From assembly GCA_032128395.1 (NCBI GenBank), contig JAQBGV010000080.1, positions 1-15,112 of the forward strand: a stretch of DNA of 15,112 bases. The letters run 5' to 3'. The translations under genes were made by a program, and so were the position numbers. Source of the stretch: JAQBGV01 sp032128395. Lineage in GTDB: Bacteria; Planctomycetota; UBA8108; UBA1146. Within the stretch, counting starts at the first letter, position 1. Each line of letters opens with the position of its first letter. Of the stretch, positions 6,793-14,543 are shown piece after piece. The notes under the pieces are model-generated. The model was given only the letters and a program-made list of their open reading frames with translations, was not told the DNA's origin and did not search any database.

Positions 6793-8232
6793 ATGCGTTT
6801 GTCCTGTTCAATTTATCCCCTGATCTTGCTGGGCGCAGTCCTCGGCAGCGGGACCGACGCCCTCGCTCAAGGGTGTGACCCCGCCTGGGATTCCCTCGCG
6901 GGTTTCGCAGAACCGGTGTGGACCACCGTGGTCTTCGATGACGGTTCCGGACCCGCGCTCTACGCCGCCGGAGATTTTCCTTCTCCGACCTCGACCCAGG
7001 TCGTCCGCTGGGATGGCGCCAGCTGGATCCCGGTCGGCGCTCCCTTGGGTGCGCGCATCCATGTGCTCGAGGTCCTCGATCGCGGGGCCGGGCCCGAGTT
7101 GTTCGTCGGCGGGGCGTTCAGCGGCCACGTCACGGTGTGGGACGGCGCGAGCTGGTCCCCGCTCTCCGATCCGGGAGGAGCCGTCCGCGACCTCATTGTG
7201 TACCAAGGTGAGCTGGTCGCCGCGGGCGCGTTCTCGCGGCGAGTCCGCCGCCTGGATACCTCCACACAGACGTGGGAAGCGATCGGGAACGGCGTGAACG
7301 CCCTCGCCCAGTCACTCGCAGTTCACGACGACGGAAGCGGAGAAGCGCTCTACGTCGGCGGGAGCTTCGACTGCGCCGGAACGATCGGCGACTGCTCGCA
7401 AGGAATCGCGGGGACGGTCGCCATCGCGCGCTGGAACGGCCTCGTCTGGACGAGCGTCGGCGGCGGCGCGATCTTCGATCCCGTGGTGGACTCGCGCATC
7501 CTCACCCTGCACGTCCTCGACCTCGGGGCCGGACCCCAGCTCGTCGCCGGGGGGCGCTTCGATGAGATCGGCGGCCTCCCCTCGGCGAACATCGCGGTCT
7601 GGGATGGCGCCTCATGGTCCCCCCTCGGGGTAGGGGTGACCTCCACAGTGCACGATCTCGCGCTCTTCCACGACCGAACGAGCCCCGGGCTCCGCCTCTA
7701 TGCGTGCGGGTGGCTCAGCAACCGTGCACGAAAGTGGGACGGGGTCCAGTGGACGAGCCTCGACCAGGGGACCAACGTGGTCGGACGCACGATGACCGTG
7801 TTCGATGACGGGAGCGGAGAGGCGCTCTTCGTCGGGGGCGACTTCACCATCGCGGGTCTCCTCCCCGTCGATCGGATCGCGCGCTGGCGCGCCGCGGCGG
7901 GCCCGGACATCGACGGGAACGGCTTCCCCGATCCCTGCGAGTCGGGATTGTTTCTACGGGGAGACGGGAACACGGACGGTCTCTTCGACCTCGCCGATGC
8001 CATCTTCTCCCTCAATTTCCTCTTCCCGATCGGGAATCCTCCATCGTCGCCGCTCTGCGGCGATGCGATGGATGCCAACGACGACGGATTCGTCACGATC
8101 GCCGATCCGATCACCCAGCTGACTGCGCTCTTCTCGGGTCCGGCGCCGTTGCCGGCCCCGTTCCCGATCTGCGGGCTCGACTCGACGACCGATCTGCTCG
8201 GTTGCACGGGACCGGTGCCGCGCTGCCCTTGA
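6793..8232 (+). CDS. secreted single seven-blade propeller protein with dockerin-like C-terminus (paralogue 2)
   Basis: This is a 479-residue exported protein. The signal peptide is residues 1-25 (cleavage ALA-Q), then the mature start QGCDPAWDSL. Residues about 28-372 hold seven blade motifs: LYAAGDF, LFVGGAF, LVAAGAF, LYVGGSF, LVAGGRF, LYACGWL and LFVGGDF, most followed by a WDGxxWxxLG-type strand. Only one degenerate repeat unit follows (DIDGNGFPDPCES). Residues 386-479 are dockerin-like, with DGNTDGLFDLAD and DANDDGFVTIAD loops and the PFPICGLD cysteine tail. It has the plan of the neighbouring paralogues minus the second propeller and the repeat arrays, and it is the most diverged of the three. 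It lies 82 bases after the first gene, behind a hairpin, and 55 bases before the third gene with no terminator between, so co-transcription with the third is possible. Confidence 0.85.
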   Translation: MRLSCSIYPLILLGAVLGSGTDALAQGCDPAWDSLAGFAEPVWTTVVFDDGSGPALYAAGDFPSPTSTQVVRWDGASWIPVGAPLGARIHVLEVLDRGAGPELFVGGAFSGHVTVWDGASWSPLSDPGGAVRDLIVYQGELVAAGAFSRRVRRLDTSTQTWEAIGNGVNALAQSLAVHDDGSGEALYVGGSFDCAGTIGDCSQGIAGTVAIARWNGLVWTSVGGGAIFDPVVDSRILTLHVLDLGAGPQLVAGGRFDEIGGLPSANIAVWDGASWSPLGVGVTSTVHDLALFHDRTSPGLRLYACGWLSNRARKWDGVQWTSLDQGTNVVGRTMTVFDDGSGEALFVGGDFTIAGLLPVDRIARWRAAAGPDIDGNGFPDPCESGLFLRGDGNTDGLFDLADAIFSLNFLFPIGNPPSSPLCGDAMDANDDGFVTIADPITQLTALFSGPAPLPAPFPICGLDSTTDLLGCTGPVPRCP

Positions 8233-8256
8233 AGAGATGTGTCGTGATTGCACCTG

Positions 8257-8270
8257 AGAGTTGCAACTCT
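8257..8270. promoter_or_regulatory. 14-bp perfect palindrome upstream of paralogue 3
   Basis: AGAGTTGCAACTCT is its own reverse complement and lies 17 bases before the ATG at 8288. It could be an operator for a dimeric regulator, or simply structure near the start. A close variant, GAGTTGCACACTCTGT, occurs at 13624 before the pseudopilin gene. Confidence 0.35.
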
Positions 8271-8272
8271 GT

Positions 8273-8278
8273 GGAAGG
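8273..8278 (+). promoter_or_regulatory. ribosome-binding site of paralogue 3
   Basis: GGAAGG lies nine bases before the ATG at 8288. This start gives a clean signal peptide. A TTG at 8261 is in frame but has no site in front and would add nine residues. Confidence 0.5.
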
Positions 8279-8287
8279 CCTCGAACT

Positions 8288-11200
8288 ATGACTCGACCCG
8301 CACACCCGATCCTGTTCCTCGCGCTGGCGACCTGTTGCTTCGCCTCGACCCTGTCGCCGGTCGCCGCACAGCCGTGCGACCCGGCTTGGGAGGAAGTCGC
8401 CCCCGGAATAGGGTTCGACGGCATCATCTGGGACACGGCGGTCTTTGGTGGCGACCTCTACGTGTGCGGTGAGTTCCTCAACATCGTCGATTCCATCGCT
8501 TTGACCAGTACCTCCGCTCCGAAGGTCGCCCGCTGGGACGGGGTCTCTTGGAGTGCGGTCGGGGTCTTCGGGTTCGACAACACGGTCTTCGAACTCGAGG
8601 TGGTCGATCTCGGCGATGGCAACGGCCCGCTCCTCTACGCCGCCGGACTCTTCACCGGCCGACTCGCGACCTGGAACGGGACGATCTGGTCGCTCTTCGC
8701 GCCCTCCCCCCCCAACAATCTGCGCGCAGTGACCACATTCGGGGGCCAACTCTACGTCGGGGGTGCCTTCAACCAAGATGGAGTGCGGGTCTTCGACGGA
8801 ACGAGCTGGGCCACCGTCGGCGCCGGACTCGAACGGGATCCCGCCGACGGCACCGGCACCAACCCCGCCCCCACGGTCTTCGACCTCCAAGTCTTCGATG
8901 ACGGTTCCGGTCTCGGTCCCGCCCTCTACGCCGCCGGTAACTTCACCTGCGCCCTCGACATTCCCGGCGGTGGTCTCGACTGCGTCGCGAACGGCGTCCT
9001 GGGAACCAACCGCATCGCTCGGTGGACCGGCGCGCAGTGGGAGAGCGTCGATGGCGGGGTCGCGATCGGGGCGAACATCCAGAAACTCGAGGTGTTCGAC
9101 GTCGATGGAATCCCGAGCCTGGTCGCCGGCGGTCGCTTCGACGACATCGGCGGGGTGCTCGCGAACAATATCGCCGCCTGGAACATCACCGGGTGGCAGG
9201 CGATCGGCGGCCCCCTCGGGATCCTGGGTGGAAACGCGGTCCTCGCTCTCGGACTGTTCGATGACCGGACCAGCGGGGGGGATCAGCTGTACGCTGCGGG
9301 GAATTTCAACACCCCAACCGTGCGCATCGCGAGCTACGACGGGACTCTGGCCGGACTCTGGACGGCTCTGGATGGGGGCGCTGGGGGCTCGGTGCGGGCG
9401 CTCTCGAGTCACGACGATGGGTCGGGTCCCGCGCTCTACGTCGCGGGAGAATTCACCATTGTCGATGGCGGGCTGAGCGTGCAGAGAATCGCGCGCTACC
9501 GCCCCGCGCTCGGTCCAGACTGCAACGGCAATGGAATCGATGACTCCTGCGACATCATCGGCGGAACCCCCGACTGCAACGGCAACGGAATCCCCGACTC
9601 TTGTGACATCGGCTCGGGGACCAGCGACGACTGTGACAACGATCAGGTCCCGGATGAATGTCAGATCGCCGGGGGAGCCGCCGACTGCAACAACAACGGC
9701 ACCCTCGACTCCTGCGAAATCTCGGCGGCTCTCGACTGCAACTCGAACGGAGTCCTCGACGAGTGCGACATCGCCTTCGGCGGCACGAGTGACGACTGCG
9801 ACCTGAACTTAGTGCCGGACGATTGCGACATCCTCGCGGGGGCCCAGGACTTCAACCTCGACGGCGTCCCGGATCTCTGTCAGGGCACGCTCTGCATCCC
9901 CAGCTGGGACGGCGCCATCCCCGGCGTCGACGCCCAGATCTGGGCCTCTACCGTCTTCGCCGGAGATCTGATCATCGGCGGCGAGTTCATCTTCGACGCA
10001 ACCGGAACGCTCGCCCTCGATGGCATCGCCCGCTACGACGGCAACGCCCTCCACCCGCTCGGCGCTGGCTTCGATGCCCGCCCGCGCGTTCTCGAGGTTC
10101 TCGACCTGGGGGACGGCAACGGACCCCGGCTCTACGCCGGCGGGGACTTCACCCTCTGCGGAACCGAACCGTGTCTCCGCGTCGCAGTCTGGGACGGCTT
10201 CGGCTGGGTCCAGGTCGGCGACGGTCTCACCGCCAACTGTCTGGCCCTCGAGGTCTACCAGGGCGAACTCTACGCCGGCGGCAACTTCGGGCAGAGGATT
10301 TGCCGATTGGTCGGGGGGGCCTGGCTTCCGCTGATCCCCGGAGGCCCGACCGGCGGAACGAATGGGACGGTCTTCAGCCTGGAGGTCTTCGATGAGGGGC
10401 TGGGGGCTGGCCCGGAACTCTTCGTCGGCGGTGACTTCGAGTGCGTGGCCGACACCGACTTGAACTGTCTCGGCGTGACCGCCGTCGCCGCACTCAACAT
10501 CGGCAAATGGAACGGCACCAGTTGGGCCCCGGTCGGCCTGGGGATCCCGGGGGGAGACTATATCTGGAGTCTCCACGCCCTCGACCTCGGGAGCGGACCT
10601 CGCCTGTACGCCGGGGGGAGTTTCGCGACCGCGGGGACGATCCTCGCAAACTCGATCGCGCTCTGGTCCGACGATGCCACCCCGGGGGTCTATGATTGGT
10701 CCGCGCTCGGAAACGGGGTTCTGGTGACCGGGGCGACCGCCGTGGTCCGTGACATCGCGGCCTTCGACGACGGCTCCGGGAATGGTTCTCAACTCTACAT
10801 CGGCGGGAACTTCAACCAGGACGGTCTCGGTGCTCTCGCTCGACGGATCGTCCGGCTCGAAGGCGGCGTCTGGGTCGAGCCCGACGCCGGGGTGTCGGGA
10901 CAAGTCCTGGCTCTCCAGGACTACACCCAATCCGGCCAGCGGGGACTGATCACGCTGGGGAACATCACCGCCGCGAGCGGGACCCCGGTCGACAGTCTCA
11001 CCCGTTGGAACGCGATCTTCAGCTTCGACGCGAACGATTGCAACGCGAACACCGTCCCCGATGACTGCGACACCGTTCTCGGGACGAGTCTCGACTGCAA
11101 TGGCGATCTGGTCCCGGACGAGTGTCAATCGGACTGCAACGAGAACCTCATCCCGGACGACTGCGACATCACCGCCGGCACGAGCTTCGACTGCAACTCG

Positions 11201-13426
11201 AACGGGATCCCCGACGAATGCGATATCGCCGGAAGCATCCCCGATTGCAACGGCAACGGCGTCCCGGACTCCTGCGACCTCGCAGCGGGGCTTGCCGACT
11301 GCAACGGCAATTTCATCCTCGACATCTGCGATGTCACCTCTGGAACGAGCCTCGACTGCAACATAGATTTCATCCCCGACGAGTGTCAGACCGACTGCAA
11401 CAACAATGGCGTCCCCGACGATTGCGATCTCACCGCCGGAGTCGCGGACTGTAACGGCAACTTCGTCCCCGACACCTGCGACATCGCCGCCGGCGGGAGC
11501 TTCGACTGCAACACCGACGGCGTCCCCGACGAGTGCCAGACCGACTGCAACACCAACGGCGTCCCCGACGACTGTGATCTCACCGCCGGCACCAGCTTCG
11601 ACTGTGACCTGAACCTGATCCCGGACGAGTGCGACATCGCGGGCGGTGCCACAGACTGCGACACGAACGGCATCCCCGACTCCTGCGAACTCCTCGCCGG
11701 CGCCGCCGACTGCAACTCGAACTCGATCCTCGACGTCTGCGATATTTCCTCGGGTGTGAGCCTCGACTGCAATTCCGACGGCGTCCCCGACGAGTGCCAG
11801 ACCGACTGCAACGGGAACACTATTCCCGACGACTGCGATCTCACCGCCGGCACCAGCTTCGACTGCAATCTGAATCTGATCCCGGACGAGTGCGACATCG
11901 CGGGCGGTGCCACAGACTGCGACACGAACGGCATCCCCGACTCCTGCGAACTCCTCGCCGGCGCCGCCGACTGCAACTCGAACTCGATCCTCGACCTCTG
12001 CGATATTTCCTCGGGCGTGAGTTCGGACTGCAACACCGACGGCATCCCCGACGAATGTCAGACCGACTGCAACGGGAACAACATTCCCGACGACTGCGAC
12101 ATCACCGGGGGCACGCCAGACTGCAACGGGAACGCCGTTCCGGACAGCTGCGATCTGTTCGCCGGTACCAGCACCGACTGCGACTCCAACTCGGTTCCTG
12201 ACGAGTGCGACCCCGACTGCAATCTGAACGGAACCGCGGACGCCTGCGACTTGGCCGCCGGGACCAGCGCGGACTGCAACTCGAACGGCATTCCCGACGA
12301 GTGCGAGAGCACAGGCGGGGATTGCAACTCGAACGGCGTCCCGGACGAGTGCGAGACCGACTGCAACGCGAACTCGATCCCCGACGACTGCGACCTGGCC
12401 GCAGGCACCAGCTTCGACTGCGATCTGAACCTGATCCCCGACGAGTGCGACATCGCGGGTGGTGTCGCCGACTGCAACGCGAACGGCGTCCCGGACACCT
12501 GCGACCTGGCCGGGAGCTTCGCCGACTGCAACGGGAACGGCATTCTGGACGTCTGCGACCTCGCCTCGAGCACAAGCGCCGACTGCGACGCCAACGGCGT
12601 CCCGGACGAGTGCGATCCGGACTGCGACCTCGACGGAAGCGTCGATGCCTGCGAGATCGCGGCGGGGACCGACAACGATTGCGACGCCAATGGCGTGCTC
12701 GACAGCTGCGACATCGCCGCGGGTGCCGTGCCCGACTGCAATCTCAACGGAATCCCGGACGCGTGCGACCTCGCTTTCGGCCCGGACCTCGACTGCAACG
12801 GCAACGGGGTCCCGGATTCCTGCGACACCGACCTCGGCACCAGCCTGGACTGCAACTCGGACGGGATCCCCGACGAGTGTGAGGCGGACTGCAACGGCAA
12901 CAGCGTCCCCGATGACTGTGACATCACCGACGGAACGAGCGTCGACTGTGATCTGAACGGCTTCCCGGACGAGTGCGACATCTCTTCGGGGATGGGGACC
13001 GACTGCAACGGGAACAACGTCCTCGACTCCTGCGATATCGCCGCGGGCACCGCACCCGACTGCAACTTGAACGGGATCCCCGACAGCTGCGACATCGCCG
13101 CGGGAACGAGCCTCGATGCGAACGGCGACGGAGTTCCGGACGAGTGCGTCGGCGAATTCGTCCGCGGGGACTCGAACGGAGATGGCAACATCGACATCGC
13201 GGACTCGATCTTCGTGATCCTGTATCTCTTCCAGAACGGGACGACCCCGCTCTGCCTCGACTCAGCCGACATCAACGACGACACGCTGATCGACATTTCC
13301 GACCCGGTCTTCATGATCGCCTACCAATTCACGAGCGGCCCCCCGCCGTCGGCCCCGTTCCCGACCTGCGGAACCGATCTGACCATCGACTCCTTGGACT
13401 GTGTCGACGACCCGAATTGCCTCTGA
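8288..13426 (+). CDS. giant secreted double-propeller protein with expanded Ca-loop repeat array and dockerin-like C-terminus (paralogue 3)
   Basis: This is a 1712-residue exported protein. The signal peptide is residues 1-27 (cleavage VAA-Q), then QPCDPAWEEV. Propeller 1 (about 30-410) has seven LYVxGxF blade motifs. Residues 411-533 are seven DCNxNGxPDxCD units. Propeller 2 (about 535-916, opening CIPSWD) has seven more motifs. Residues 917-1622 are 41 further units. Residues 1623-1712 are dockerin-like (GDSNGDGNIDIAD, then ADINDDTLIDISD) with the PFPTCGTD cysteine tail. Both propellers align almost blade for blade with the first gene, often with identical DNA, so the two arose by duplication; this one then gained the long array. 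In blade 3 of propeller 2 it reads GQRICRL where paralogue 1 has GQRIRRL, adding a cysteine. It is probably a long calcium-stiffened, disulfide-rich surface or matrix protein; no catalytic motif is seen. Confidence 0.85.
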   Translation: MTRPAHPILFLALATCCFASTLSPVAAQPCDPAWEEVAPGIGFDGIIWDTAVFGGDLYVCGEFLNIVDSIALTSTSAPKVARWDGVSWSAVGVFGFDNTVFELEVVDLGDGNGPLLYAAGLFTGRLATWNGTIWSLFAPSPPNNLRAVTTFGGQLYVGGAFNQDGVRVFDGTSWATVGAGLERDPADGTGTNPAPTVFDLQVFDDGSGLGPALYAAGNFTCALDIPGGGLDCVANGVLGTNRIARWTGAQWESVDGGVAIGANIQKLEVFDVDGIPSLVAGGRFDDIGGVLANNIAAWNITGWQAIGGPLGILGGNAVLALGLFDDRTSGGDQLYAAGNFNTPTVRIASYDGTLAGLWTALDGGAGGSVRALSSHDDGSGPALYVAGEFTIVDGGLSVQRIARYRPALGPDCNGNGIDDSCDIIGGTPDCNGNGIPDSCDIGSGTSDDCDNDQVPDECQIAGGAADCNNNGTLDSCEISAALDCNSNGVLDECDIAFGGTSDDCDLNLVPDDCDILAGAQDFNLDGVPDLCQGTLCIPSWDGAIPGVDAQIWASTVFAGDLIIGGEFIFDATGTLALDGIARYDGNALHPLGAGFDARPRVLEVLDLGDGNGPRLYAGGDFTLCGTEPCLRVAVWDGFGWVQVGDGLTANCLALEVYQGELYAGGNFGQRICRLVGGAWLPLIPGGPTGGTNGTVFSLEVFDEGLGAGPELFVGGDFECVADTDLNCLGVTAVAALNIGKWNGTSWAPVGLGIPGGDYIWSLHALDLGSGPRLYAGGSFATAGTILANSIALWSDDATPGVYDWSALGNGVLVTGATAVVRDIAAFDDGSGNGSQLYIGGNFNQDGLGALARRIVRLEGGVWVEPDAGVSGQVLALQDYTQSGQRGLITLGNITAASGTPVDSLTRWNAIFSFDANDCNANTVPDDCDTVLGTSLDCNGDLVPDECQSDCNENLIPDDCDITAGTSFDCNSNGIPDECDIAGSIPDCNGNGVPDSCDLAAGLADCNGNFILDICDVTSGTSLDCNIDFIPDECQTDCNNNGVPDDCDLTAGVADCNGNFVPDTCDIAAGGSFDCNTDGVPDECQTDCNTNGVPDDCDLTAGTSFDCDLNLIPDECDIAGGATDCDTNGIPDSCELLAGAADCNSNSILDVCDISSGVSLDCNSDGVPDECQTDCNGNTIPDDCDLTAGTSFDCNLNLIPDECDIAGGATDCDTNGIPDSCELLAGAADCNSNSILDLCDISSGVSSDCNTDGIPDECQTDCNGNNIPDDCDITGGTPDCNGNAVPDSCDLFAGTSTDCDSNSVPDECDPDCNLNGTADACDLAAGTSADCNSNGIPDECESTGGDCNSNGVPDECETDCNANSIPDDCDLAAGTSFDCDLNLIPDECDIAGGVADCNANGVPDTCDLAGSFADCNGNGILDVCDLASSTSADCDANGVPDECDPDCDLDGSVDACEIAAGTDNDCDANGVLDSCDIAAGAVPDCNLNGIPDACDLAFGPDLDCNGNGVPDSCDTDLGTSLDCNSDGIPDECEADCNGNSVPDDCDITDGTSVDCDLNGFPDECDISSGMGTDCNGNNVLDSCDIAAGTAPDCNLNGIPDSCDIAAGTSLDANGDGVPDECVGEFVRGDSNGDGNIDIADSIFVILYLFQNGTTPLCLDSADINDDTLIDISDPVFMIAYQFTSGPPPSAPFPTCGTDLTIDSLDCVDDPNCL
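9518..9886 (+). repeat. seven-unit DCNxNGxPDxCD block in paralogue 3
   Basis: Units of 18, 19, 18, 17, 20, 18 and 13 residues link the two propellers. Unit number and the short final unit match the equivalent block in paralogue 1, so this linker has stayed stable while the second block grew. Confidence 0.85.
11036..13153 (+). repeat. 41-unit DCNxNGxPDxCD array, 706 residues
   Basis: I count 41 consecutive units: mostly 18 or 19 residues, ten short 13-residue units and one of 16. Their lengths sum to exactly 706 codons. Each unit has Asp/Asn at positions 1, 3, 5 and 9 and Cys at 2 and 11; the last unit lacks the first Cys. A five-unit super-repeat with lengths 19-18-18-19-13 (87 residues, 261 bp) starts at 11132, 11543, 11804 and 12359. 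The short units end sub-blocks, as they end the shorter arrays elsewhere in these genes. Confidence 0.9.
11543..12064 (+). repeat. adjacent near-identical 261-bp tandem duplication
   Basis: Array units 11-15 and 16-20 are adjacent copies at a 261-bp period. Positions 11615-11734 are identical, base for base, to 11876-11995 (120 bp). The flanking parts differ at scattered positions, so this is the most recent visible expansion of the array. Confidence 0.85.
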
Positions 13427-13447
13427 GAAAAGCGGGATTCTGAATCG

Positions 13448-13492
13448 GAGAGTGGCGGGCCCGCTGCTTGCCTGCGGCGGCCCGCCACTCTC
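13448..13492 (+). terminator. 13-bp perfect hairpin after paralogue 3
   Basis: GAGAGTGGCGGGC (13448-13460) pairs with GCCCGCCACTCTC (13480-13492), with a smaller CCGC/GCGG pairing inside the loop. It starts 21 bases after the stop codon. There is no U-tract, but the position and strength fit a terminator separating the surface-protein genes from the pseudopilin operon. Confidence 0.7.
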
Positions 13493-13662
13493 GTCGATCA
13501 CCCTCTCCCGGTTCGGACCGATCGAGAATTGTCCAGAAGCACGACGATTCGTTCTGGATCGGTATGCGCGACCCCTTCCTTCTCACCGATCTCACCCTTG
13601 AGAGAACACTGGCTCAGGTCCCGGAGTTGCACACTCTGTCTCTCGAGCCCCGTGTCCCCTTC

Positions 13663-13668
13663 GAGGAG
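13663..13668 (+). promoter_or_regulatory. ribosome-binding site of the first pseudopilin gene
   Basis: GAGGAG lies eight bases before the ATG at 13677 and supports this start. The variant motif GAGTTGCACACTCTGT at 13624-13639 lies a little further upstream. Confidence 0.65.
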
Positions 13669-13676
13669 AGAGCCGA

Positions 13677-14441
13677 ATGAGCAAAGCCACCCTGTCCCCC
13701 ACCAACGCTCGGAACCTGCGTCGATCGATCGCAGGATTCACTGCGCTCGAAGTGATGTTCTCAGCCACCCTGATGATGTTCATCGTCGGGGGGGTCACGT
13801 CCTCTTTCTGGACGATCGAGCGCGGCTTCGACGAGCAGCTCACCAAGTCCGACCTTCAGCTCAAGAGCCGCACCGCGATGGACCGCCTGATCCGTCTGAC
13901 GAGCTCTGCCCTGACCACGGACGCTTCCTTCGAGATGATGGACAGCACGGCCAAGACGGGGACCAAGACCGAATTCGACACATCGTACAATTTGGTGGAG
14001 ACCACCACGACGGTGGACGCGACCTCGTCTCTCTGCTTCCGCGAGCTCGAGAGCGTCACGAACGGAGTAGCGGTCTACGACGACACCAAGAAGTTCTACC
14101 TCCTCGGTCCTGACGCGCTGACGCCGACCGACGGAATCGTCGTGGGTCGCGGCCCGGACGCCGATTCGGTCAGCACGTTCGCGGCGGGACCGGACGGGAT
14201 CCTCGGCACCAAGGACGACGACACGAAAGTGGAATTCGTGCTGGGGACCCCCGCGGTGGAGACGCTCCTCTCCGGCGACTACAAGCCGCAGGGAGGCAGC
14301 ATGCTCGAGTTCACGACCGAGGTGGGCGGGGATGGGCGGATGGTGACGATCACTCTCCGGGCCAACGTCCTGCGCCCGGACGGCACCTACCTCCGCACGA
14401 ACGACCTAGTCCTCCAGGAGCGCGTCGCGCTGCGTTGGTAA
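13677..14441 (+). CDS. type IV prepilin-like minor pseudopilin, PulJ/GspJ-like
   Basis: This is a 254-residue protein with a 20-residue basic leader ending ...RRSIAG, cut by prepilin peptidase before FTALE; Glu at +5 is present. A hydrophobic helix (FTALEVMFSATLMMFIVGGV, about 21-40) would anchor it in the inner membrane and pack into a pilus or pseudopilus. The remainder is a soluble domain with an ERGFDEQLTKSDLQLKSRTA helix typical of PulJ/PilW-like minor pilins. An Asp/Gly-rich stretch (GPDGILGTKDDD) near residue 180 could bind calcium. Length is within the range of GspJ/PilW-type proteins, but I cannot tell type II secretion from type IV pilus by sequence alone. The second pilin frame begins 11 bases after its stop, so the two form an operon. 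It follows a hairpin at the end of the propeller cluster. Confidence 0.8.
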   Translation: MSKATLSPTNARNLRRSIAGFTALEVMFSATLMMFIVGGVTSSFWTIERGFDEQLTKSDLQLKSRTAMDRLIRLTSSALTTDASFEMMDSTAKTGTKTEFDTSYNLVETTTTVDATSSLCFRELESVTNGVAVYDDTKKFYLLGPDALTPTDGIVVGRGPDADSVSTFAAGPDGILGTKDDDTKVEFVLGTPAVETLLSGDYKPQGGSMLEFTTEVGGDGRMVTITLRANVLRPDGTYLRTNDLVLQERVALRW

Positions 14442-14452
14442 GTAGGGAATGG

Positions 14453-14537
14453 ATGTTGGACAACCAGATGATCACGCAACCAGAGACCGCACCGCCAGAG
14501 AGCATGCTGAAGCCCCCCCGCGAGGGGGGGCTTCAGC
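14453..14537 (+). other. out-of-frame leader of the second prepilin
   Basis: From the ATG at 14453, with AGGGA about four bases before it, this frame reads MLDNQMITQPETAPPESMLK followed by PP. It then runs into the C7...G7 inverted repeat and leaves the pilin frame. Dropping one base from either homopolymer continues it as ARGG|FSMLELTVSVTI, a textbook prepilin cleavage site in a 26-residue leader. The region is therefore best read as the true 5' part of the next gene. Internal ATGs at 14468 and 14504 are other possible starts. Confidence 0.65.
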
Positions 14538-14543
14538 ATGCTC
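14500..14543. repeat. perfect 20-bp inverted repeat with GCGA loop inside the prepilin leader
   Basis: Positions 14500-14519 are the exact reverse complement of 14524-14543. Each arm holds GAGCATGCTGAAG plus seven C (or the mirror), and the loop GCGA is a GNRA tetraloop. The right arm encodes the prepilin cleavage motif GGFSML and contains an ATG; the left arm contains another ATG. The frame break of the pilin gene lies within this hairpin. It could be a regulatory RNA structure, a phase-variable tract or a sequencing problem. Confidence 0.9.

Noticed and set aside
11036..13153. Regular 39-57 bp repeat spacing resembling a CRISPR array
   Set aside because: The repeats are diverged, in frame, without unique spacers, and encode a continuous calcium-loop protein.
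12058..13314. Long minus-strand frames across the repeat array (also 11386-12045, and 8111-9412 and 9809-11128 across the propellers)
   Set aside because: They are antisense shadows; the Ser/Gln-rich periodic products simply reflect the repeated DCN codons of the plus strand.
14500..14543. Hairpin as plain intrinsic terminator of the first pseudopilin gene
   Set aside because: No T-run follows, and the right arm is itself conserved pilin coding sequence. A partial attenuator role cannot be excluded.
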